Positions 1 through 8,105 of a stretch of DNA of 64,000 nucleotides are shown here, one piece after another. The stretch lies in assembly GCF_019218285.1 (NCBI RefSeq), contig NZ_JAHUZG010000003.1:682001-746000 (forward strand). The letters run 5' to 3'. Within the stretch, counting starts at the first letter, position 1; each line of letters begins with the position of its first letter. A program made the translations under genes and the position numbers. The notes under the pieces were generated by a model that did no database searches, was not told the origin of the DNA, and worked only from the letters and a program-made list of their open reading frames with translations. The stretch comes from Antarctobacter sediminis. Lineage in GTDB: Bacteria > Pseudomonadota > Alphaproteobacteria > Rhodobacterales > Rhodobacteraceae.

Positions 1-1
1 G

Positions 2-487
2 ACCATGTCGGACCGTGTTGCGGTGTTCAACGATGGCCGCATTCAGCAGCTGGCCCCGCCGGATGAACTGTACGAAAAGCCGCAGAACAGTTTTGTCGCC
101 CAGTTCATTGGCGAGAACAACACGCTGGAGGGCGTGGTCAAAGAGATCAAGGGCGACGCCTGCGTTGTGCAGCTTGACGATGGCGAGGTGCTGGACGCCA
201 CGCCGGTCAATGTCAGCGCCGTTGGCGAACGCACCCGCGTGTCCATCCGGCCCGAGCGGGTGGAGTTCAACAAGGGCCGCCTGAAACCCGGTGCCCATAC
301 GCTCAAGGCCGAGGTGCTGGAATTCATCTACATGGGCGATATCTTTCGAACCAGGCTCCGCGTGGCGGGCAATGACAACTTTGTCATCAAGACCCGGAAC
401 GCACCGGATCAGGTCCGGCTGGAGCCCGGCAGCCAGATCGAAATCGGCTGGCTGCCCGAAGATTGCCGGGCGCTGGACGCCGGGTGA
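2..487 (+). CDS. ABC transporter ATP-binding protein, C-terminal part (spermidine/putrescine type)
   Basis: The reading frame is open at the left edge, so only about 161 C-terminal residues are visible. They begin just after the switch-histidine region (TMSDRVAVFNDGRIQQ, typical of PotA-like ATPases). They continue through the linker (PPDELYEKPQNSFVAQFIGENN) into a TOBE domain over roughly the last 115 residues. The Walker motifs would lie outside the window. The next genes encode a periplasmic binding protein and two permeases of the same transporter class, so this is the energising cytoplasmic subunit of that importer. Polyamine is the usual substrate of the family. The substrate here is inferred, not shown. 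Confidence 0.88.
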   Translation, partial: TMSDRVAVFNDGRIQQLAPPDELYEKPQNSFVAQFIGENNTLEGVVKEIKGDACVVQLDDGEVLDATPVNVSAVGERTRVSIRPERVEFNKGRLKPGAHTLKAEVLEFIYMGDIFRTRLRVAGNDNFVIKTRNAPDQVRLEPGSQIEIGWLPEDCRALDAG

Positions 488-601
488 TCTGAATGCCGCT
501 TGCCGCGTGGGGGTGTTTCACGGGGCAGGCGACCATGGGGCGAGGTTCGTACCCGTAACATCGCCTCGATCAAGATAACGGGTGTTTTTAGGGAGTATGA
601 C

Positions 602-1723
602 ATGAAACTCACCAAGACTCTGCTGGCGACATCGGCCCTGACCGTTGCGGCAGCCGGTGCCTTTGCCGAAAGCCATGCCGACATGGCGATGGACATGACG
701 CTGGTCAGCTGGGGCGGTGCCTATCAGGCGTCGCAGCAGAAGGCCTATGTCGAACCGTATCTGGCGATGAATTCGGGCGTGTCCGCAACCTGGGACGAAA
801 GCTCGTCCGAGGCCGTCGCCAAGCTGCGCGCGATGAACGAAGCCAAGAACATCACCTGGGATCTGGTCGACGTCGAGGCAGCAGACGCCATCCGCCTGTG
901 CGACGAAGGTCTGGCGATGGAAGTCGACCATGACGAGATCCTTGCCCCGGGTCCCGATGGCATGGACGCCTCGGATGACTTCGGCGACATGATCGTGTCC
1001 GATTGCTTTATCCCGCAGATCGTCTTCTCGACGACCTTTGGCTATCGCACCGATATGGTGCCCGAAGGCGTCGAACCGCCGACCGGTGCCTGCGACGTCT
1101 TTGACATGGAAAAATATCCGGGCAAGCGCGCGCTGAACAAGCAGCCGATCGCCAACATGGAATGGGCGCTGCTGTGTGACGGCGTGGCCTACGCAGACGT
1201 CTACGACGTGCTGGAAACCGAAGAAGGTCAGGAACGCGCGCTGGCGAAGCTGGACACCATCAAGGATCAGACGATCTGGTGGTCCTCCTCCTCCGAGCCG
1301 CCGCAGCTGCTGGCGGATGGCGAAGTCTTCATGGCATCGGCCTACAACGGTCGCCTGTTCTCGGCCATCGTCGAGCAGGGTCAGCCGATCGGCATGGCTT
1401 GGGACTGGCAGATGTTTGACCTTGACGGCTGGGTGATCCCCGAGGGCCTGCCCGAGGACCGTCTGGCGCGGGTTCTGGACTTTGTGAAGTTCGCCACCGA
1501 CACCCAGCGTCTGGCCGATCAGGCCAAGTACATCTCTTACGGTCCGGCGCGTGAAAGCTCGGCCCCGCTGGTGTCGACCCATGCCGAACTGGGCATCGAA
1601 ATGGCGCCGCACATGCCGACCGATCCCAACAACGCGAAGAACACCTTTGTGAACAACTACAACTGGTGGGCTGACTACCGCGACGATCTGGACGCCAAGT
1701 TCCAGGCGTGGCTGGCGCAGTAA
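602..1723 (+). CDS. Periplasmic substrate-binding protein of polyamine-type ABC transporter (PotD/PotF family)
   Basis: This 373-residue protein starts at the ATG following the ribosome site GGGAG at 591-595. The first 22 residues form a clear Sec signal peptide (MKLTKTLLATSALTVAAAGAFA, cleavage after AFA). The mature part opens with LVSWGGAYQASQQKAYVEPY, characteristic of the PotD/PotF group. It carries the expected aromatic-rich ligand segments (IWWSSSSEPPQLLADGEVFM, AWDWQMFDLDGW). Length is normal for the family. An earlier in-frame start would add an unlikely cytoplasmic-looking extension and bury the signal peptide. It captures substrate in the periplasm for the permeases at 2439-5383. 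A perfect stem-loop follows the gene, which probably keeps this message more abundant than the downstream ones. Confidence 0.9.
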   Translation: MKLTKTLLATSALTVAAAGAFAESHADMAMDMTLVSWGGAYQASQQKAYVEPYLAMNSGVSATWDESSSEAVAKLRAMNEAKNITWDLVDVEAADAIRLCDEGLAMEVDHDEILAPGPDGMDASDDFGDMIVSDCFIPQIVFSTTFGYRTDMVPEGVEPPTGACDVFDMEKYPGKRALNKQPIANMEWALLCDGVAYADVYDVLETEEGQERALAKLDTIKDQTIWWSSSSEPPQLLADGEVFMASAYNGRLFSAIVEQGQPIGMAWDWQMFDLDGWVIPEGLPEDRLARVLDFVKFATDTQRLADQAKYISYGPARESSAPLVSTHAELGIEMAPHMPTDPNNAKNTFVNNYNWWADYRDDLDAKFQAWLAQ

Positions 1724-1772
1724 TGCCGGTCAGGGGCGCGGGGCCAGCCCCGCGTCCGTGATGCGAAAAATC

Positions 1773-1805
1773 GTCCGTGGCGGGCACTGCTTGCCCGCCA
1801 CGGAC
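1773..1805 (+). other. Perfect 14-bp stem-loop after the binding-protein gene
   Basis: The arms GTCCGTGGCGGGCA (1773-1786) and TGCCCGCCACGGAC (1792-1805) pair perfectly around a 5-nt loop. No T-run follows, so it is not a standard terminator. Its place between the binding-protein gene and the rest of the operon suggests an mRNA 3'-end stabiliser or processing site. A second GC-rich inverted repeat (CGCGGGG/CCCCGCG) lies just before it, near 1738-1755. Confidence 0.7.
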
Positions 1806-1836
1806 CAACAAAGACTGGGGACGGGGACAGCACGAC

Positions 1837-2442
1837 ATGCCCAAGGGCTATATCATCGGCCATATCACGGTGAACGATCCGGAGGCCTACAAGGAGTATG
1901 TCGAGAAGGACACGCCGATCCTTCTGGGAATGGGCGCACGGCCCATCGTGCGCGGCGGACAGGCCGAGGTCGTCGAAGGCGAGGCCGAAGACCGCCATGT
2001 CGTCTTTGAGTTCGACAGCTACGAAAAGGCACTGGCCGCCTATCACGACCCCGATTACCAGGAGGTTGCCAAGATCCGCCATGCCTCTGCCACCAGCACG
2101 ATCATGGTGGTCGAAGGCAATGACGAGGATTTGCCCGATCCGGCGGGTGACGCACCAAGGGGCTTTCTGATCGCCCATGTCACCGTCAAGGATGCCGAGG
2201 CCTATCGTCCTTATGTCGAAGGCAATACGCCGATCATGCGCGGCTATGGCGCGCGCTATATCGCGCGGGGCGGGCCCGCCGAGGTCATGGAAGGCATTAC
2301 GGGCGCGCGGCACGTCGTGATTGCCTATCCCAGCTACGAGGCGGCACGGGCTGCCTATTTCGATCCGGCCTATCAGGAACTGGTCAAGATCCGGCAGGCC
2401 CATTCCGACGGCACGATCATCATTGTGGAGGGCGCAGCATGA
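1837..2442 (+). CDS. Tandem DUF1330 domain protein
   Basis: A 201-residue cytoplasmic protein made of two DUF1330 (dimeric alpha-beta barrel) copies, at roughly residues 3-93 and 108-200. The copies share clear landmarks: GYIIGHITVND / GFLIAHVTVKD, GARPIVRGGQAEVVEG / GARYIARGGPAEVMEG, and EVAKIRHAS / ELVKIRQAH. Most DUF1330 proteins have one copy of about 95 residues, so this is an internal duplication that makes a pseudodimer. The ATG at 1837 was chosen because domain 1 starts immediately after it and a G-rich site (GGGGACGGGG) lies upstream. Its stop codon overlaps the next start (ATGA), so it is translationally coupled to the first permease. Function is unknown. The context suggests a role in handling the imported compound. 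Confidence 0.85.
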   Translation: MPKGYIIGHITVNDPEAYKEYVEKDTPILLGMGARPIVRGGQAEVVEGEAEDRHVVFEFDSYEKALAAYHDPDYQEVAKIRHASATSTIMVVEGNDEDLPDPAGDAPRGFLIAHVTVKDAEAYRPYVEGNTPIMRGYGARYIARGGPAEVMEGITGARHVVIAYPSYEAARAAYFDPAYQELVKIRQAHSDGTIIIVEGAA

Positions 2443-4082
2443 GCGACACGACACAAACCGGGCCGATGCTGGCCGCTGACGGAACACCGCTGAAGCGCAG
2501 CCTTGCGCGGGCCCTGCGGGCCCAGAAGATGCGGGCGCTTGCGCTGATTGCGCCGCTGCTGCTCTTTGTGCTGCTGACCTTTATCGCGCCAATCGCGGAT
2601 ATGCTGTTCCGCTCGGTCGACGACAGCCAGCCGGGCACGGTACACGGAACGCTGCCGCTGACGGCGGAGGCACTCAAGGACTGGGACGGCGCCAGCGGCG
2701 AATTGCCCGGCGACGCGGTTTTCGATGCGGCCTACACCGACCTTTTCGTCGCGGCCGAGAACAAGATGCACACGCGTGTCGGCTCGCGTCTGAATTATGA
2801 AAAGACCGGCAGTTCCTCGCTGTTCCGCAAATCCGGCCGGGGGCTGGACGACATCGGCGAGGTCTACCTCGACCAGTTCGAGGATCTCGACAAGGCTTGG
2901 GACAAAGGCGACCACTGGGCCGCCATGATGGGCTCTGATGCCTGGCTGGCCAGCATGGAAGGCTGGAAAAAGGGCGATCCGCTGCCTGCCTTCGAACTGC
3001 GCGACGGGATTGCCGATCTGTTGCCGCGTACCGCGGCGATCTATTCGACCTTTGCGGATTTCATCATCGTCGAGGATGAAAAGAGCCTGCTCAAGGAAGA
3101 ACCGTGGAGCATCGTGCACACGCGGCTTTACGAAGATCTGCGCGATGGCGACGTTTCGGGCTATGGCGGTCCGGGGGCCGACCTTCTCAAGGCAGCCGAC
3201 GAACTGGTGGCCAGCCCGGACTTCGAAACCGTCAGCATCCGGGACGGCTTTGCGGATATCGACGACGACTGGATGGATATCGAAGTCTGGCAGACGATCA
3301 AGAGCTACAGCACGCCCTACACGCCCGGCTATTTCCTGAACGCCGTCGACATGCAGAAAACCCCCGAGGGTCTAGCCCTGCGGGATGAGAACGAGCGCAT
3401 CTACGGCCTGCTGTTCAAGCGGACCATGTTCATGAGCCTTGCCATCACCTTCAGCTGTATCCTGCTGGCTTACCCGGTGGCCTACCTGCTGTCGAACCTG
3501 CCGATGCGCACGGCCAACCTCTTGATGATCCTCGTGCTCTTGCCGTTCTGGACCTCGCTGTTGGTCCGGACATCAGCATGGAAGGTCATGTTGCAGCAAC
3601 AGGGGGTTATCAACGATACGCTGGTCTGGCTGGGTCTGGTGGCCGATGACGCGCGGCTGGTGATGATCAACAACCAACTGGGTACGATCATTGCCATGAC
3701 GCATATCCTTCTGCCCTTCATGATCCTGCCGATGTATTCGGTCATGTCGACGATCCCGCCTTACTATGTGCGGGCGGCGAAATCGCTGGGGGCGACCAAC
3801 TGGACGGCTTTCTGGCGGGTCTATTTCCCGCAGTCGGTGCCGGGTATCGGAGCCGGGTCGATCCTCGTCTTTATCCTTGCCATCGGTTACTACATCACGC
3901 CCGAGATCGTGGGCGGCAACACCGGCACGTTTATCTCGAACCGGATTGCCTATCACATCTCATCCTCGTTGAACTGGGGTCTTGCGGCGGCGCTGGGCAC
4001 GATCCTTCTGGCGGTCGTTCTGATCCTTTACTGGGTCTATGACCGGATCGTCGGCATCGACAACGTCAAGCTCGGGGGCTGA
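2439..4082 (+). CDS. ABC transporter permease (PotB type) with large periplasmic insertion
   Basis: The 547-residue inner-membrane permease has its first transmembrane helix at about residues 32-57. Some 265 hydrophilic residues follow before the second helix at about 329. From there the order is canonical for the binding-protein-dependent transport domain, with the EAA loop at about 448-470 (SLGATNWTAFWRVYFPQSVPG region) facing the ATPase. Ordinary PotB proteins are about 285 residues, so the surplus is essentially one inserted domain between helices 1 and 2, predicted periplasmic. I do not recognise the insert. The start overlaps the DUF1330 stop by 4 nt. Confidence 0.9.
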   Translation: MSDTTQTGPMLAADGTPLKRSLARALRAQKMRALALIAPLLLFVLLTFIAPIADMLFRSVDDSQPGTVHGTLPLTAEALKDWDGASGELPGDAVFDAAYTDLFVAAENKMHTRVGSRLNYEKTGSSSLFRKSGRGLDDIGEVYLDQFEDLDKAWDKGDHWAAMMGSDAWLASMEGWKKGDPLPAFELRDGIADLLPRTAAIYSTFADFIIVEDEKSLLKEEPWSIVHTRLYEDLRDGDVSGYGGPGADLLKAADELVASPDFETVSIRDGFADIDDDWMDIEVWQTIKSYSTPYTPGYFLNAVDMQKTPEGLALRDENERIYGLLFKRTMFMSLAITFSCILLAYPVAYLLSNLPMRTANLLMILVLLPFWTSLLVRTSAWKVMLQQQGVINDTLVWLGLVADDARLVMINNQLGTIIAMTHILLPFMILPMYSVMSTIPPYYVRAAKSLGATNWTAFWRVYFPQSVPGIGAGSILVFILAIGYYITPEIVGGNTGTFISNRIAYHISSSLNWGLAAALGTILLAVVLILYWVYDRIVGIDNVKLGG

Positions 4083-4198
4083 GAATGATTGGTGTTTCAT
4101 TGTCCCGTGCCGGAATGGCTGGCCGCATTCACGAAAACAGCGATCCCTGCCTGCACGTGTTGCCGGTGGTGATCGACAGAACGCAGGAGAGCTGATCC

Positions 4199-5383
4199 AT
4201 GGCCGTCGAGACACAAGCCGTAAAACAGCCGATCCAGTTCGCCGCGCCCGTGGTGGGGGCCGCGGGTGCATTCGCCGGCGTTTTTGTGGGGGCCGCCAAT
4301 GGGTCGGTCCTGCTGGGCATCGCCGGGGGGCTGGTGATCCTTGCGGCGCTGGCCTTTGTCATCCTCGAAGTGCTGGACCCCAAGCTTGAGAAGGCCGTCA
4401 AATGGGCCATGGTGCTGGGCTTTGCCATCGCCGGGTTCCTCTTTGCGCAACTTCCCGGGCTGGTTGTCGGGGCGCTCTTTGGTTGGTTCTTTGGCTGGTT
4501 CACCTACTGGATCGGGATGGGGCGTTACCGCGTGCCCTTGCCGCCTTACCTGACGTCCGGTCAGGTTCTTTGGCACTACGCTTTCCGGGTGTTGTGCGGG
4601 GCAATCTTTGTCTTTCTCATCACGCCGATCCTCGTGGTGATGCCGCTTTCCTTCAACGCGCAGGACTTCTTTACCTTCACGCCGGAAATGCTGCGGTTCG
4701 AGGCCGAGGGCTACAGCCTCAAGCATTACCGCGATTTCTTTACCTCGACGGAATGGCAGCAGGCGCTGCGTAACTCGCTGATCATCGCGCCGCTGGCCAC
4801 GCTTCTGTCGGTCAGCTTTGGTACGCTGGCGGCGATCGGCCTGTCCTCGGAACATGTCCCCTTCCGCCGGGCGATCATGGCGATCCTGATTTCGCCCATG
4901 ATCGTTCCGCTGATCATCTCGGCTGCGGGCATGTATTTTTTCTACAGCCGGATCGGTTTGCAGGGCACGTTGCTGGGGGTCGTACTGGCCCATGCGGCGC
5001 TGGGCATTCCCTTTGTCATCATCACGGTGACCGCGACCTTGGTCGGCTTTGACCGCTCGCTGACGCGGGCGGCGGCGAACATGGGGGCCAACCCGGTCAC
5101 GACCTTCTTCCGTGTGCAGATGCCGCTGATCCTGCCGGGGGTTATCTCGGGCGGGCTTTTTGCCTTCATCACTTCCTTCGACGAGGTGGTCGTGGTGATC
5201 TTTGTTGGTTCGGCCCGCCAGCAGACGCTGCCTTGGCAGATGTTCACCGGGTTGCGCGAGCAGATCAGCCCGACGATCCTGGCTGTGGCGACGATCCTCG
5301 TGACCATCTCGATCCTGCTTCTGACCACGGTCGAACTCTTGCGACGTAGGTCCGAAAAGATGCGTGGCATGAGCCCGGGCTAA
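4199..5383 (+). CDS. ABC transporter permease (PotC type) with N-terminal membrane extension
   Basis: A 394-residue permease. The C-terminal 270 residues are a normal PotC-like domain, with an EAA loop at about 291-314 (NMGANPVTTFFRVQMPLILPG region). In front of the canonical first helix (YAFRVLCGAIFVFLITPI) are about 125 extra residues with several hydrophobic stretches (VVGAAGAFAGVFVGAANG, LLGIAGGLVILAALAFVIL, MVLGFAIAGFLFAQLPG, LVVGALFGWFFGWFTYWIG), so four additional membrane segments are likely. The start codon follows CAGGAG near 4184-4189. It ends the transporter operon and a terminator hairpin follows. The gap after the preceding permease (4083-4198) holds no convincing gene. Confidence 0.9.
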   Translation: MAVETQAVKQPIQFAAPVVGAAGAFAGVFVGAANGSVLLGIAGGLVILAALAFVILEVLDPKLEKAVKWAMVLGFAIAGFLFAQLPGLVVGALFGWFFGWFTYWIGMGRYRVPLPPYLTSGQVLWHYAFRVLCGAIFVFLITPILVVMPLSFNAQDFFTFTPEMLRFEAEGYSLKHYRDFFTSTEWQQALRNSLIIAPLATLLSVSFGTLAAIGLSSEHVPFRRAIMAILISPMIVPLIISAAGMYFFYSRIGLQGTLLGVVLAHAALGIPFVIITVTATLVGFDRSLTRAAANMGANPVTTFFRVQMPLILPGVISGGLFAFITSFDEVVVVIFVGSARQQTLPWQMFTGLREQISPTILAVATILVTISILLLTTVELLRRRSEKMRGMSPG

Positions 5384-5406
5384 AGGTAAAATCCTTCGGA
5401 AATCCA

Positions 5407-5440
5407 ACAGGCGGCGCTTATGTGCCGCCTGTTTGCGTTT
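5407..5440 (+). terminator. Rho-independent terminator of the polyamine-type ABC operon
   Basis: The arms ACAGGCGGC (5407-5415) and GCCGCCTGT (5424-5432) pair perfectly and are followed by a T-rich stretch (TTGCGTTT). It closes the operon directly after the second permease. Confidence 0.75.
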
Positions 5441-5494
5441 AGGGTTCGCAAAGGGTTTACGCCCTAGTGTCGCGCCAAACGCAGGAGGCGCGCC

Positions 5495-6733
5495 ATGTCC
5501 GAACTTGATCCCGCATTCCCATCCGCGGTCTCCCATTCTGAGGCCAAGTTTCAACTGTCCGAGGTGTTTTATTCCCGCACCGACAAACGCGGGGTGATTC
5601 AGGCGGGGAACGAGGTGTTCCAACGGGTTGCTGGCCACGATTGGGGCAAATTGATCGGGGCTCCGCACAAGATCATTCGCCACCCGGATATGCCGCGCGG
5701 CGTGTTTCATTTCCTTTGGGAACGGTTGAAAGAGGGCAAGCCCACCGGCGCATACGTCAAGAATCGGCGTATCTGCGGGCGCTACTACTGGGTTTTCGCG
5801 CTGGTTGCGCCCACGGGCGACGGGTTCATCTCTACCCGGATCAAGCCGACCTCGCCCCTAAGGGCCGAGGTCGAGGCGTTCTATGCCCAGATGCTGCAAC
5901 AGGAACGCGACGGGATGAGCCCCGCCGAAAGCGCGGATAACCTGCGCGACTGGGTGCAGGGCAAGGGGTTTGCCACATACGACAGTTTCCAAAGCCACGC
6001 CTTGGCCACCGAGTTCGAGGCGCGTTCGCGCCAGATGGGGCGACCGTTGGATCCAATGTTGCAGCGCTTCGTCGACATGTCGCGCGCCATTTCAGACGTC
6101 TGGGACGAGGCGGACCGGATGACCGAAGCGTTCAAGGCGATCCGCACAGTGCCGATGAACATGCGAATTATCGCCTCGCGTCTGGAAAACGCGGGCGGGC
6201 CGATCAGCGCGATTTCGGTCAACTACAGCCAGATGCTGGAAGAAATGTCGGCATGGGTGAAAACCTTTGTGGAAGGGGACGACTGTGTCTTTGCCCACAT
6301 CCGGAACGCGATCCTGATGGGACAGTTCCTTGCTTTTGCCTCGGCCGTCGAACGCGAGATGATTGCCGGCTTCGGCACGACAAGGGATGCCTATCCCGAC
6401 ACGCTGGACATCGCGCGAGAGATTGCGGAACTGACCGAGCATGAAAAGCGGTTTATGGATCAGACGATTGACAAGCTTGGCTCTGTCGAACGTGAGGCGC
6501 GCCGCTTTGCACATAGCGTTCTGGACATGAAACGCTTTGTCACCGGGCTCAGCTCGACCCGGATGATGTGCAAGATCGAAAGCGCCAGCCTGTCGGAGTC
6601 GGGCACTGCGCTGACCGGCATCGTCGAACAGTTGGACAGTTGCCAGGAAGAGATCGAGGAACGGCTGGCTCGGGTGATGGACCTGAACTCGGTCATCCAG
6701 AACAATACCGCCATGCTGCGGTCGATGATTTGA
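5495..6733 (+). CDS. Aer-type PAS domain protein (copy 1)
   Basis: A 412-residue soluble protein. Residues about 20-125 form an Aer-like PAS domain, with signature stretches IIRHPDMPRGVFHFLWERLK and GAYVKNRRICGRYYWVFALV. The remaining 280 residues are mostly helical, with one strongly conserved block (AFKAIRTVPMNMRIIASRLE, GGPISAISVNYSQMLEEM) resembling coiled signalling segments of chemoreceptors. I see no transmembrane helix and no classical chemoreceptor hairpin-tip sequence. The ATG follows CAGGAGG. The gene is followed 88 nt later by a close paralogue in the same direction. By analogy with Aer it could sense redox or oxygen through a PAS-bound flavin. Cofactor and output are inferred. 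Confidence 0.75.
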   Translation: MSELDPAFPSAVSHSEAKFQLSEVFYSRTDKRGVIQAGNEVFQRVAGHDWGKLIGAPHKIIRHPDMPRGVFHFLWERLKEGKPTGAYVKNRRICGRYYWVFALVAPTGDGFISTRIKPTSPLRAEVEAFYAQMLQQERDGMSPAESADNLRDWVQGKGFATYDSFQSHALATEFEARSRQMGRPLDPMLQRFVDMSRAISDVWDEADRMTEAFKAIRTVPMNMRIIASRLENAGGPISAISVNYSQMLEEMSAWVKTFVEGDDCVFAHIRNAILMGQFLAFASAVEREMIAGFGTTRDAYPDTLDIAREIAELTEHEKRFMDQTIDKLGSVEREARRFAHSVLDMKRFVTGLSSTRMMCKIESASLSESGTALTGIVEQLDSCQEEIEERLARVMDLNSVIQNNTAMLRSMI

Positions 6734-6821
6734 CGTGGGTGGTTGACGGGCCTGTCTTCACCGTTTCGAAAGCCTTGGCGGAGATGATCTGCGCCACCAC
6801 AAATCGCTTCAGGATGTCACG

Positions 6822-8069
6822 ATGACGGAACACACGCCTCAATTCACCGCCGACTCCAGTTTTTCGGCCTCGGAGGCGCAGTTCCACCTGACGGAACTGT
6901 TTTATTCCCGCACCGATGCGCGTGGGGTCATCAAGGCGGGGAATTGCGTGTTTCAACGCGTCGCCGCCTATGAGTGGGACGATCTGCTGGGCGCGCCGCA
7001 CAAGATCATTCGCCATCCGGACATGCCAAAGGGTGTGTTTCAACTGCTGTGGGATCGGATCAAGGCCGGGCAACCCACGGGGGCTTACGTCAAGAACCGC
7101 TGTAAATCGGGGCGCTACTACTGGGTCTTCGCGCTCGTCTCACCGACAGAGGGGGGATATATCTCGACCCGGTTGAAACCCAGTTCGGACCTTTTCACCG
7201 TCGTATCGGGCCTTTATGCAGATCTGCTGAAACGCGAAAAGGAAGAGGGCCTGAACCCGCGGGACAGCGCGGAAATCCTGCTTGATGTCATCAAGGCCAA
7301 GGGGTTTTCCAACTACGACAGTTTCCAGAGCCATGCGCTGGCCACTGAATTTGACGCCCGTGCGCGCGGGATCGGCCGGGAGGTGGATCCGTTGCAACGG
7401 CGTTTCCTCGACATGTCCCGTGCGATCGAACAGGTTGGCGTTGAAACCAGCGACCTGACAGAGGCGTTCAAGGCGATCCGCACGGTGCCGATGAACATGC
7501 GTATTATCGCCTCGCGTCTGGAAAACGCGGGTGGGCCGATCAGCGCGATTTCGGTTAACTACAGCCAGATGCTCGAAGAGATGTCGACCTGGGTGAAAAC
7601 CTTTGTCGATGGTGAGACCTGCGTGTTTGCCCGCATCCGTGATGCGATCCTGCGGGGGCAGTTCCTCAGTTTTGCCACCGCCGTCGAGCAGGAGATGATC
7701 GACGGCTTTGGTGTCAACGCTGCTGTATACCCGGAGACCGTAGACATTCAGGCCGAAATCACCGAGGTCGGCGCGCATCGAAAGAGGTTTCTGGAAGACA
7801 CGGTGGCCTCGCTCGACAGTGTCGAGGCGGAGGCCAAGCGCTTTGCCCGCAGCGTGCTGGATATGAAACGGTATGTCACCGGGCTCAGCTCGACCCGCAT
7901 GATGTGCAAGATCGAAAGCGCCAGCCTGTCGGATTCCGGCTCTTCCCTCGTGGGGATCGTCGAGCAGTTGGACGCCTGCCAGAAAGAAATCGAACAGCGT
8001 CTTGCCCGAATGACCGAACTGAATTCGGTCATTCAGGCGAATACCGGCATGTTGCGGTCGATGCTGTGA
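6822..8069 (+). CDS. Aer-type PAS domain protein (copy 2)
   Basis: This 415-residue paralogue matches the preceding gene over its full length. It shares HKIIRHPDMPKGVFQLLWDR, the whole TEAFKAIRTVPMNMRIIASR block, and the segment around SSTRMMCKIESASLS. The PAS domain lies at about residues 20-128 and the helical region fills the rest. There is no membrane helix. Divergence is greatest at the N-terminus and around residues 285-320, so the duplication is not recent, although several DNA stretches remain nearly identical. Upstream spacing of 88 nt with no terminator suggests cotranscription. Both may form homo- or heterodimers; function is inferred from the PAS type only. Confidence 0.75.
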   Translation: MTEHTPQFTADSSFSASEAQFHLTELFYSRTDARGVIKAGNCVFQRVAAYEWDDLLGAPHKIIRHPDMPKGVFQLLWDRIKAGQPTGAYVKNRCKSGRYYWVFALVSPTEGGYISTRLKPSSDLFTVVSGLYADLLKREKEEGLNPRDSAEILLDVIKAKGFSNYDSFQSHALATEFDARARGIGREVDPLQRRFLDMSRAIEQVGVETSDLTEAFKAIRTVPMNMRIIASRLENAGGPISAISVNYSQMLEEMSTWVKTFVDGETCVFARIRDAILRGQFLSFATAVEQEMIDGFGVNAAVYPETVDIQAEITEVGAHRKRFLEDTVASLDSVEAEAKRFARSVLDMKRYVTGLSSTRMMCKIESASLSDSGSSLVGIVEQLDACQKEIEQRLARMTELNSVIQANTGMLRSML

Positions 8070-8075
8070 TCAAAA

Positions 8076-8103
8076 GGGGAGGGCCGCGGCGCGGCCCGGC
8101 CCC
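8076..8103. terminator. GC-rich hairpin between convergent PAS gene and dxs
   Basis: GGGCCGC (8081-8087) and GCGGCCC (8091-8097) form the inner stem, with outer GGGG (8076-8079) and CCCC (8100-8103). It lies exactly between two convergent genes. There is no T-run, so termination is likely but not certain. Confidence 0.5.
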
Positions 8104-8105
8104 TG

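Noticed and set aside
4085-4195. A 36-codon open frame filling the gap between the two polyamine-type permease genes (MIGVSLSRAGMAGRIHENSD...)
   Set aside because: No ribosome site, no recognisable peptide character, and its end covers the ribosome site of the next gene; most likely chance.
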